The notes beneath the pieces are model-generated. The model did no database searches. It was given only the letters and a program-made list of their open reading frames with translations, and was not told where the DNA came from. Below are positions 42,892 through 50,518 of a stretch of 59,364 bases of DNA, in pieces. Origin of the DNA: Bacteroidales bacterium (GTDB lineage: Bacteria; Bacteroidota; Bacteroidia; Bacteroidales; UBA932). Position numbers and translations under genes: made by a program. The stretch is from positions 1-59,364 of the forward strand of contig JAKSKP010000004.1 of the NCBI GenBank assembly GCA_024401635.1, written 5' to 3'. Numbering within the stretch: position 1 is the stretch's first letter; every line of letters starts with the position of its first letter.

Positions 42892-43371
42892 ATGAGAAGG
42901 TTCGCTTTCATAGTTACGGCCATTCTGGCCATGCTTACGCTGCTGTCCTGCAACAACAGGGTGGGAGATATTACTGTGCGTGACTTCAGAATAGACCAGG
43001 TCGTCCCCGAGAGTCTGCACAGCGTCAGGTTCACCGTAGCCATAGAACAGCATAACGCCGGTGTGACCATAAAGGTGAACACTATGGAGGGCAAACTTCT
43101 GCGCGACGGCAATCCCGTGGGCAGCTTCACCCTGCTTCAGCCGGTGTCCCTCACCGGGCCCGGGTCCTGCTGGGCCGACATCAATGCGCGCGCCGAGCTG
43201 GCCGACGGCATCAACCTGCTCTCCGCTTTTGCTATGGTCAAGGAGGCGGATCCCTCGAGATACAGCGTAAGTTTTGTCGCCAATGTCAACATAGGCAGAG
43301 GCAACAGGAATATAAAGCGTGACAATGTCCCGCTTGAGAAAATTGTCAAATTCGCAAATTCCAGACAATGA
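42892..43371 (+). CDS. LEA14-like lipoprotein
   Basis: 159 residues. A lipoprotein signal with lipobox TLLSC (Cys near residue 20) precedes a single beta-rich domain. The pattern of a predicted Greek-key sandwich, with VRDFRIDQVVPESLHSVRFTVAIEQHN at the start and FTLLQPVSLTGPG in the middle, resembles the water-stress/LEA14 domain. The role is unknown; LEA-type lipoproteins are often envelope-associated. It overlaps the next gene by 4 bases. Confidence 0.7.
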   Translation: MRRFAFIVTAILAMLTLLSCNNRVGDITVRDFRIDQVVPESLHSVRFTVAIEQHNAGVTIKVNTMEGKLLRDGNPVGSFTLLQPVSLTGPGSCWADINARAELADGINLLSAFAMVKEADPSRYSVSFVANVNIGRGNRNIKRDNVPLEKIVKFANSRQ

Positions 43372-43898
43372 AACGTGCCGTTCTGATTTTTGTTGTGATG
43401 CTGGGCGCCGCCTTGTGGCCCGCCTTCGGCCAGATACGCTCCGCTCAGGATTCCCTTGCCACTGCGGTACGGGACAGCCTTCGATACGAAGGCAGCATAC
43501 GTCTGGATTCCACATTGCTGCACAAGGATATTTTCGAAATAATGCCTTCGCGCGGCAGAGGAGATGCCGCAGACGTTAAGGTGAATCAGAGCGATGAGGT
43601 GAGATCGACGATGAGGGATAGGATTGCGTCCTCATCTTTCCGCAAGCTGCAGGGCTACCGCGTCAGGATATACTTCTCCAATGCGCAGAATGCCAGGGAG
43701 GCCTCTCTTGCCGCCGTACAGCTTTTCAAGGAGCACCATCCCGGGCACAATGTGTACCGCAGCTTCATCAGCCCCAATTTCAAGGTCACCGTAGGCGATT
43801 TCCGCAGCCGCAGCGAGGCCCTCGTGCTCCTGAATGCTGTAAAATCGGATTTTCCGGCCGCGTTCATAGTAAGAGAGGATATAATATACAATTATTGA
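43368..43898 (+). CDS. SPOR-domain protein
   Basis: 176 residues. A signal peptide (ends PAFGQ) leads to a short linker and a C-terminal domain from about residue 95 (GYRVRIYFSNAQNAREAS to FIVREDIIY), with the repeat-like VGDFRSRSEA typical of SPOR domains. SPOR domains bind glycan strands stripped of stem peptides, usually at the division septum. It overlaps the preceding gene by 4 bases and the rpoN start by 1 base (TGATG), so it is translated in step with sigma-54. Confidence 0.8.
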   Translation: MKRAVLIFVVMLGAALWPAFGQIRSAQDSLATAVRDSLRYEGSIRLDSTLLHKDIFEIMPSRGRGDAADVKVNQSDEVRSTMRDRIASSSFRKLQGYRVRIYFSNAQNAREASLAAVQLFKEHHPGHNVYRSFISPNFKVTVGDFRSRSEALVLLNAVKSDFPAAFIVREDIIYNY

Positions 43899-45316
43899 TG
43901 TCAATAAAACTGGCACAGGAACAGAAACTGCTGCAGCGCTTGTCACCGCAGCAGATTCAGACCATCAAACTCATTGAACTTCCGATTCAGGATCTGGAGC
44001 AGCGCATCCGGAAGGAATTGGAGGAGAATCCTGTGCTTGACGAGGACAGTACGGCAGACCAGACCGATGAGGAGAACGAGCCCAGGCAGCTGTCTCTCTC
44101 CGAATACAAGGAAGACGATTCCATACCTTCATACAGGCTCTATGTCAACAACCAGGGGAGGGACGAGAGACCTCAGTACAACACATTCAGCGTGAAGGAG
44201 AGTTTCTCCCAGTCCCTTATGGAGCAGCTGGGATACCGCAATCTGAGCGAGCATGAATATGCAGTGGCGGCATTCATAATCGGTTCTCTTGATGACGACG
44301 GATATCTTCGCAGGGATCTGGAGTCTGTGGTTGACGATATGGACTTCCGCGCCAACATCAGGTCGGACAGCGAAGAAGTGCTGAAGATGCTCAAGGTGAT
44401 ACAGGAGTTCGAACCCACGGGCGTCGGTGCGAGAGACTTGAGGGAATGCCTGCTCCTGCAGTTGCGCGGGATGAAGGACTGCAAGGAAGTCAGGAATGCA
44501 ATCCGCATAGTGGACGGATACTTCCGGGATTTCAGTGCCAAGCACTTTACCAGGATAATGCAGAGACTGGACCTCACGCCGGAAGAAATGAAGGCCGCGA
44601 TGGAAAGGATAGTGAAACTCAACCCCTCGCCCGGCGGTCAGATTGATGATTCCTACACTGACCAGGCACAGCAGGTTGTGCCGGATTTCCTCCTGGAGAT
44701 GGACGGCGGCGAGCCCAGGCTTTCAATGCCCCGCTTCAACATTCCGGAACTGAGGATAAACAGGAAGTATGCGGAAATACTGACGGAGGCCTCAGGCAGC
44801 AACGAGAAGGAGAAGAAGGAGGCGGCCGCTTTCGTCAAGCAGAAACTTGACTCGGCAAAATGGTTTGTAGAGGCCATCAAGCAGAGGCACAATACCCTTA
44901 TGAGCACTATGCAGGCCATAGTGGACTACCAGCGCGATTTCTTCACGGAAGGAGATGACAGCTGTCTCAAGCCTATGGTGCTGAAGGATATAGCCGCCGT
45001 GACGGGTTTCGATATATCGACCGTATCAAGGGTTGTCAACTCCAAATACGTGGAGACCTGGTTCGGAATATATCCTCTGAAATATTTCTTCAGCGAAGGC
45101 CTTGAAAATGCCGAAGGAGACCAGATCAGCACCCGTGAGCTCAAGAAGGCGCTGCAGGATGCCATCGATGCCGAAGACAAGAGCAACCCGCTGACGGATG
45201 ACCAGCTGGTCGATTATATGGCTTCGAAGGGGTACAGACTGGCACGCAGGACCGTGGCAAAATACCGTGACCAGTTGAACATTCCCAAGGCCCGTCTGCG
45301 CAAGGAACTGATCTGA
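43898..45316 (+). CDS. rpoN: RNA polymerase sigma-54 factor
   Basis: 472 residues. Region I is the Gln-rich activator-contact segment LAQEQKLLQRLSPQQIQTIKL; the core-binding region and helix-turn-helix follow, and the C-terminal RpoN box reads ARRTVAKYR, with one conservative change possible in its first residue. It directs transcription from -24/-12 promoters and needs an enhancer-binding ATPase, none of which is encoded in the window. The ATG at 43898 overlaps the SPOR stop by 1 base; a TTG one codon earlier is less likely. Confidence 0.96.
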   Translation: MSIKLAQEQKLLQRLSPQQIQTIKLIELPIQDLEQRIRKELEENPVLDEDSTADQTDEENEPRQLSLSEYKEDDSIPSYRLYVNNQGRDERPQYNTFSVKESFSQSLMEQLGYRNLSEHEYAVAAFIIGSLDDDGYLRRDLESVVDDMDFRANIRSDSEEVLKMLKVIQEFEPTGVGARDLRECLLLQLRGMKDCKEVRNAIRIVDGYFRDFSAKHFTRIMQRLDLTPEEMKAAMERIVKLNPSPGGQIDDSYTDQAQQVVPDFLLEMDGGEPRLSMPRFNIPELRINRKYAEILTEASGSNEKEKKEAAAFVKQKLDSAKWFVEAIKQRHNTLMSTMQAIVDYQRDFFTEGDDSCLKPMVLKDIAAVTGFDISTVSRVVNSKYVETWFGIYPLKYFFSEGLENAEGDQISTRELKKALQDAIDAEDKSNPLTDDQLVDYMASKGYRLARRTVAKYRDQLNIPKARLRKELI

Positions 45317-45413
45317 GCCGTCCGGATTCCGTAAAAAAAGAAATTCCTTTAAAAAAAAAATTTTATTTCCTTCCCGCTGTTGACGGCTGACTTCTTGTGC
45401 CGTATATTGCGGC

Positions 45414-46100
45414 ATGGAAAATTTGAAACTCAGCGATTGGAATTCAGAGGACAGGCCTCGCGAAAGGCTGCTGTCCTGCGGGGCGTCTTCACTGTCTACT
45501 GCCGAGATTGTGGCAATATTGCTGCGCACGGGAGTGCCAGGGGCAAATGCAGTGGACACTGCGCGGAAGCTGCTGCAGAGCGCAGGGAACAGTTTGACAC
45601 GCCTGTCGGAGATGTCGGTGGAGTCCCTGTGCCGAATCCAGGGAATAGGGAAGGGCAAGGCCCTGATTGTGGTAGCCGCCTTCGAACTGGAAAGACGGCT
45701 TGCCCGCGAAAGGCACGGCGGACGTGTCACGATAGACAATCCACGCGATGCCGCCGACGTGTTGAGGACTCTGTTCACGGACTTCGCCCGCGAGGAGTGC
45801 TGGTGTCTTTTCCTCAAAAGATCACGACTTCTGATAGGCTCGATGCGTGTCAGCGAGGGTGGGGAATCGATGACCGAGATAAACATCAAGAAAATAGTGC
45901 GCCGCGCTCTCGACCTTTCCGCCGTGTCGGTAATACTGTCGCACAACCACCCGGGAGGAAATCCGAGGCCGTCTCCGGCCGATATCAGGCTGACAAAACA
46001 GCTGAAGCAAGCCCTTGGAATGTTCGAGCTTGCTCTGACGGATCATATAATATTGTCGGAAAGAGGATGCTATTCCTTTTCTCAGGAAACGGAGTTCTGA
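45414..46100 (+). CDS. radC: RadC-family JAB/MPN protein
   Basis: 228 residues. N-terminal helix-hairpin-helix region with IQGIGKGKALIVVAAFEL, then a metalloprotease-like JAMM domain with the metal-binding EN/E-type residue and SHNHPGGNPRPSPAD. Family members are common in bacteria; the original link to DNA repair in E. coli is disputed and the biochemical role is unknown. It is about 100 bases from rpoN; the gap contains A-rich runs (around 45335-45365) and no clear promoter. It converges with the carboxyltransferase gene. Confidence 0.92.
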   Translation: MENLKLSDWNSEDRPRERLLSCGASSLSTAEIVAILLRTGVPGANAVDTARKLLQSAGNSLTRLSEMSVESLCRIQGIGKGKALIVVAAFELERRLARERHGGRVTIDNPRDAADVLRTLFTDFAREECWCLFLKRSRLLIGSMRVSEGGESMTEINIKKIVRRALDLSAVSVILSHNHPGGNPRPSPADIRLTKQLKQALGMFELALTDHIILSERGCYSFSQETEF

Positions 46101-46111
46101 TTCACCCGTAT

Positions 46112-46224
46112 GCGGGGCTTTGGCTCGCAGCCTGAAATTTTTCGGAACCTTCCGGGCCCGTCACTCGCCGTAACGGTTCCCGGCTTTCCAAAAATCTTTC
46201 AGACTGCCTCGACTGACGCCCCGC
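46112..46224. repeat. Long imperfect palindrome between radC and the carboxyltransferase gene
   Basis: Nested complementary arms: GCGGGGC (46112-46118) with GCCCCGC (46218-46224), CTGAAA (46132-46137) with TTTCAG (46197-46202), and GGAACC (46144-46149) with GGTTCC (46175-46180). A-rich and T-rich runs sit in the arms. It lies between two converging genes, so a two-way terminator is the simplest reading, but the arms span over 110 bases, more than a simple terminator needs. A degenerate mobile repeat is an alternative. Confidence 0.55.
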
Positions 46225-46255
46225 TATAAATTCATCCGCCTGAAAAGATGGATTG

Positions 46256-48043
46256 TCACAGGCTCAGGTAAAGGGCGATAATCTCGTTCTTTTCAACTTT
46301 CGCACCCTGGGCTGCAGGGACGGCCACTAGGCGGCCGTCGGCGGGAGCGACCACGTCCTCAATGCCGTAGAAACACTGAATGTGTCCCACTGTCTGCCCG
46401 GCCTTGACGGCAGTCCCGGCTGCAGGAGCCTTCGACTCGTCCGCCACGTCTATCTGCCACAGCATCTGTCCCTTGACGGGGGCCTGTATAGGCAGCGCTT
46501 CCGGGTGGGCCTTGAGAACGGCATCAATGTCCCAGGAAGGCATTTCCACCACCTTGCGTTCGATTATGATGGGGGCTCCGGCCTTGGCCTTGTGCTCCTC
46601 CAGATCCTTGTTGAAGCGCTCCTTGGCTATGCCGCTGCGGTAATCTCTGTACTGACGCTCGTGCATCGCCAGCTCGAACAGTTCCTCGTCGTCCTGTCCG
46701 CAGTCCCATCCTTCCTCTTCCATCATCTTGCGGAACTTTGGAAGTTCGTCGGGGAATGCGTCCTGAGGGTCTCCTTCGTAGAATTCCAGGCCTTTGGCCT
46801 TTGCGGCCTCAACTATTTCGGGAGCCAGCTCTCCGGGCAGTTTTCCCATCTTGCCGAGAATCATATTCCAGGTGTCCTTGTCGATTGTAGCCCAGCGTTC
46901 GCCACCCTTGAGCGTGCTCATCAGGTTCATCAGCGCGGTGTTCTTGGTGTACTGGCTGAAAGGCGTCACCAGAGGGGGATATCCCAGACGCGGCCATACG
47001 TATGCCACTTCGTCGAATAGCGCCACCATCAGCTGATCCAGCGTCAGTTCCTCCTTGCCTCTCGCCCTCAGGCCGGCGTTGATGGCGCCGTGGAAGCCCT
47101 GGAGGTCGGCCATCATGGAGCCCATCATTCCGCCCGGGAGCCCGCAGCCTACCAGTAGCGAACTCATATGGGAATTGTTGGGGTCTATCCAGTAGCCCAG
47201 GAAATCGTCTATGTACTTCTGCGTGAGGGCTCTTACCTGCATATACGCATCCATATTGATGTCCTTCACCAGAAAACCGTCCGCGCGCAGCATCTGCTGT
47301 ATGGTGATTACGTCGGGATGTATCTTCCCCCAGCTGAGAGGCTCTACGGCCACGTCCAGATAGTCGGCCCCGGCACGCGCCACCTCAAGCATAGAAGCGG
47401 GGGAGAAGCCCGGCCCGCAATGGCCGTGGTACTGGACCTTGAGATGCGGGTATTTCTTCTTGATTCCGCTCACAATCTGCCCGAGTACTGTCGGACGTCC
47501 TATGCCGGCCATATCCTTCAGGCATATCTCGTCGGCTCCATATTCTGCCAGTTTGTCCACCAGACCGAGGTAGTATTCCACAGTATGCACGGGCGAGTTG
47601 GTTATGGAAAGGGCGGCCTGGCTTATCATTCCGGCTTTCCTTGCCCCTTCTATGCTTACCTTCAGGTTCCTGTGGTCGTTCAGACCGCAGAAGGAACGGG
47701 AAATGTCAGTGCCCTGGGCCTTCTTGACGCGAAACATCAGTTCGCGCACGTCCTTGGGTACAGGATTCATTCTCAGAGCGTTGAGGCCCCTTTCCAGCAT
47801 ATGGGTCTGGATGCCGGCCTTGTGGAATGGCGCTGTCCATTCGCGCACCGCCCTGTTGGGGTTTTCTCCGAAAAGAAGGTTCACCTGTTCGAAGGCGCCG
47901 CCGTTGGTTTCCACCCGGTCGAAGCATCCCATATCAATTATAGCCGGAGCCACTTCCTTCAACTGGTCCACGCGGGGAACGTATTTGCCGGCGCTCTGCC
48001 ACATGTCACGATATACGAGAGAGAATTTTACTTCCTTTGCCAT
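46256..48043 (-). CDS. Oxaloacetate decarboxylase alpha / pyruvate carboxylase B-like carboxyltransferase
   Basis: 595 residues. The N-terminal carboxyltransferase TIM barrel (about residues 5-300) has YRDMWQSAGKYVPR, MLERGLNALRMNP, metal-site blocks with EICLKDMAGIG (the carboxylatable Lys) and QYHGHCGPG. A conserved helical domain follows, then a biotinyl/lipoyl-like domain at the C-terminus (about 525-595). In that domain the usual EAMKM becomes QCFYG: Tyr replaces the biotinylated Lys, though the following APADG is kept. The enzyme would therefore need a separate biotin carrier, or the domain is only structural. No biotin carboxylase or sodium-pump subunit gene is adjacent. Single-gene unit with its own promoter. 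Confidence 0.88.
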   Translation of the reverse strand: MAKEVKFSLVYRDMWQSAGKYVPRVDQLKEVAPAIIDMGCFDRVETNGGAFEQVNLLFGENPNRAVREWTAPFHKAGIQTHMLERGLNALRMNPVPKDVRELMFRVKKAQGTDISRSFCGLNDHRNLKVSIEGARKAGMISQAALSITNSPVHTVEYYLGLVDKLAEYGADEICLKDMAGIGRPTVLGQIVSGIKKKYPHLKVQYHGHCGPGFSPASMLEVARAGADYLDVAVEPLSWGKIHPDVITIQQMLRADGFLVKDINMDAYMQVRALTQKYIDDFLGYWIDPNNSHMSSLLVGCGLPGGMMGSMMADLQGFHGAINAGLRARGKEELTLDQLMVALFDEVAYVWPRLGYPPLVTPFSQYTKNTALMNLMSTLKGGERWATIDKDTWNMILGKMGKLPGELAPEIVEAAKAKGLEFYEGDPQDAFPDELPKFRKMMEEEGWDCGQDDEELFELAMHERQYRDYRSGIAKERFNKDLEEHKAKAGAPIIIERKVVEMPSWDIDAVLKAHPEALPIQAPVKGQMLWQIDVADESKAPAAGTAVKAGQTVGHIQCFYGIEDVVAPADGRLVAVPAAQGAKVEKNEIIALYLSL

Positions 48044-48066
48044 ATGTTCTGAATTTATCTGTCCTA

Positions 48067-48074
48067 CAAAGATA
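48067..48074 (-). promoter_or_regulatory. Promoter -7 element for the carboxyltransferase gene
   Basis: Minus strand TATCTTTG, 23 bases upstream of the start codon at 48043. It lies in the short gap after the peptidase stop at 48098, showing the carboxyltransferase has its own promoter. Confidence 0.5.
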
Positions 48075-48097
48075 GTGGAAAAACCATCCGGTTGTCC

Positions 48098-50332
48098 TTA
48101 CTCCTCACCCAGCCACTTCTCCAGCCACTTGAAGTATTCGCGCTGCCAGAAAATGCAGTTCTGCGGGCGTACCACCCAGTGGGTTTCTTCAGGGAAGATG
48201 ATGAGTTTGGAAGGCACTCCCATCATCTGTGCTGCGTTGAAGGCTGCCATACCCTGTTCGTAAGGTATGCGGAAATCCAGCATTCCGTGTATGCAGAGTA
48301 TGGGCGTATGCCATTTCGTAATCTTTGATTCGGGGTCTTCCGTGTAATGCTTGCGCGCTTTGGCTGTCACGGCGTACGGTGCTCCTGCCTGCTGCATTCC
48401 GCCGAAGGTGACCCCGTCGCCCTTCGGGCCTGTCTGCCCGGGCTCGTATGCGTATTGCGTCAGACCTCCGTTGTCCCAGTTGCCGAACCAGACCTCCTCG
48501 GTGGTGTACCACAGCATTTTCTCGCTGAAAATGCCTGCGTGCGCTATGAAACAGTCGTAAAGGTCTCCGTGCAGTCCCATCAGGTTATAGACGGAGAATC
48601 CGCCGTATGAGGCCCCCACGCCAGCCAGCTTGCCGCACCAGCTCTGGTTCTTTATCCAGCGGCCTGCAGTGAGGTAGTCCTGCATGTTGAGACCCTGGTA
48701 GTCTCCGCTGATCTGCTCTTTCCAGGCCTGCCCGAGACCCGAGCATCCGTGCCTGTTGGGGAGTATAACCACATAGCCCTGCTGGGCCATCAGGAAGAAG
48801 TTCCATCTGCGGCTCCAACTCTGGTCAAGAGTGCTCTGGGGGCCTCCGTTGAACATTTCTATTGCGGGCCATTTTTTGTCCGGGGTGAATTCCGGGGGAT
48901 ATAGCACCCAACAAAGCATCTTGCTGCCGTCCGCGCAGTCCAGCATCACCTTCTCCTGACGCACCTGGCCTATCGCTGCGAAATAGGCGTCATTTTCGTG
49001 GCTCATTGCCTCGTAGGAAGGTTCGCCGCTGTCAGGTACGGTCACCTTGACCATCTCTGAAGGGAACAGATTGCTCTGATATGTGGTGAGAAGTGTCAGA
49101 CCCTCTTCTGCGCGTTTGATGCCGAAAGGCTTGTCAAAACCGAACCACCAGTCTTCTGGCGTAAGACGCTGCACTATAGGGGCATTATCATCCACATTCA
49201 CGCTGAACAGGGCCTGTACGGCATCCACGACTGCAGGGAATATGATGCTGCTGCCGTCGTCGGTCCAGGCTATGCCGGCCACGTCGGCGTCGAGAGAGGA
49301 TGCAAGTTCTCGTATATTCTCCACGCGCAACCCGAAGCTCTGGCCATCTTCAGCGGGCTCCTCCCAAATCACATCCGCGGTGAAAAGCCTCTGCCTGTCG
49401 GCTTCATAGCCGTCGCGTTCCATCGAAATCCAGGCGATGTGACTGCCGTCAGGACTCCAGGCAGGGTCGGTGTCATATCCTCCGGTTTCCGTTACGGCAA
49501 TCTCTTCACCTGTCAGCACGTCGTAAATGTAGATGCTTGTATTCGTGCTGAATGCATATTCGATGCCGGTTTTCTTGCGGCAGCTGTAGACGATGTGGCG
49601 TGAATCCGGAGCCCAGTCAAGCTGTTCCGCCCCTCCGAAAGGTTCCGTGGGAAGCTCAAACTTCACGTCGGCTCCGAGTATGTCTATGGAATTGTCCTTG
49701 GTGATGATGCCGTTGCACAGATTCGCCACATAGGTATGCGGAGTTTCCGTAACCCAATGGTCCCAGTGACGATACATCAGCTGGTCCGTGACGTAGGCCC
49801 TGGCCTTGTCAAGGTCGGGATATTCATCCTTCGGGGCGCTTACCGGACCGGGTATCGAACTGATGTAGTATAGGCTGTTCTCGTCGGGACTCAACCTATA
49901 GTCGCTTATTCCTCCCTCCACATCGGTCAATTTTACCTTTTCGCCCAACTGGCCGACGTAGAACGGCGCTTTCCACAACTGCCCGTCCTGTAGGAAGAAT
50001 ATATGCTTCATGTCCTTGCTCCACCTTGCCGCATTCACGCTGGAAGCATAGCGGCTGACCGGCACCTTGCCGCTTCCGTCGGCGTTGCACAGCCACAGGT
50101 TGCGGTTGGACCGGTTCTCCTCTATGGAAGTGTAGGTGATTCCGTACAATATGTTGTGCCCGTCGGGGGACAACTGCGGATCCGACAGATAGCCCAGCCG
50201 ATGCATATCCTCCGGTGACATTTTCCCGTTTTCCGGTACAAGTTGCGGGGCCGCAATGTACCCTTTTTCACAATTGTCGTCGCAAGCACTGATTGCCATA
50301 AGAAGTAAAAATGTAAAAAGTGATTTTTTCAT
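48098..50332 (-). CDS. S9-family prolyl-oligopeptidase-like serine peptidase, lipoprotein
   Basis: 744 residues. The signal peptide ends in a lipobox ISAC followed by DDN, an acidic start that in Bacteroidota can favour display on the outer surface. Residues about 50-420 form WD/PD40-type beta-propeller repeats (SPDGHNILYG, SPDENSLYYIS, APDSRHIVYS, SPDGSHIAWIS). The C-terminal alpha/beta hydrolase has nucleophile Ser in GASYGGF, Asp in GMLDFRIPYEQG and His in ETHWV. It resembles dipeptidyl- or acylaminoacyl-peptidases used to digest peptides in the envelope. The ATG at 50330-50332 begins the signal peptide; a longer reading to 50413 is not supported. It is divergent from the surface-protein operon. 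Confidence 0.92.
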   Translation of the reverse strand: MKKSLFTFLLLMAISACDDNCEKGYIAAPQLVPENGKMSPEDMHRLGYLSDPQLSPDGHNILYGITYTSIEENRSNRNLWLCNADGSGKVPVSRYASSVNAARWSKDMKHIFFLQDGQLWKAPFYVGQLGEKVKLTDVEGGISDYRLSPDENSLYYISSIPGPVSAPKDEYPDLDKARAYVTDQLMYRHWDHWVTETPHTYVANLCNGIITKDNSIDILGADVKFELPTEPFGGAEQLDWAPDSRHIVYSCRKKTGIEYAFSTNTSIYIYDVLTGEEIAVTETGGYDTDPAWSPDGSHIAWISMERDGYEADRQRLFTADVIWEEPAEDGQSFGLRVENIRELASSLDADVAGIAWTDDGSSIIFPAVVDAVQALFSVNVDDNAPIVQRLTPEDWWFGFDKPFGIKRAEEGLTLLTTYQSNLFPSEMVKVTVPDSGEPSYEAMSHENDAYFAAIGQVRQEKVMLDCADGSKMLCWVLYPPEFTPDKKWPAIEMFNGGPQSTLDQSWSRRWNFFLMAQQGYVVILPNRHGCSGLGQAWKEQISGDYQGLNMQDYLTAGRWIKNQSWCGKLAGVGASYGGFSVYNLMGLHGDLYDCFIAHAGIFSEKMLWYTTEEVWFGNWDNGGLTQYAYEPGQTGPKGDGVTFGGMQQAGAPYAVTAKARKHYTEDPESKITKWHTPILCIHGMLDFRIPYEQGMAAFNAAQMMGVPSKLIIFPEETHWVVRPQNCIFWQREYFKWLEKWLGEE

Positions 50333-50351
50333 ATACGTCTGTACTATGCTG

Positions 50352-50359
50352 CAAATATA
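50352..50359 (-). promoter_or_regulatory. Promoter -7 element for the S9 peptidase gene
   Basis: Minus strand TATATTTG, 19 bases before the start codon at 50332. Directly upstream on the same strand is a run of T residues. Confidence 0.55.
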
Positions 50360-50472
50360 CAAAAAAAGACGTGCCGTTGGCCTTGTGGGACAAATTGTTA
50401 AAAAATACAACAAATGATGATAAATAGTGAAATTTCCGTGTTCAAAACAGAGGGATTTTCGTTAAAAATGCA

Positions 50473-50480
50473 TACATTTG
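50473..50480 (+). promoter_or_regulatory. Promoter -7 element for the surface-protein operon
   Basis: TACATTTG, matching TAnnTTTG, 38 bases before the TTG start at 50519. This appears to be the only promoter for the run of genes to at least 59288, since later gaps are under 40 bases. Confidence 0.55.
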
Positions 50481-50518
50481 CAAACTTATAGTTAAAAAAC
50501 AAGTGAGATATTGATAAT

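Noticed and set aside
45317-45413. Possible rpoN terminator or promoter in the A-rich gap before radC
   Set aside because: A and T runs are present but no GC-rich stem and no TAnnTTTG element; nothing firm enough to list.
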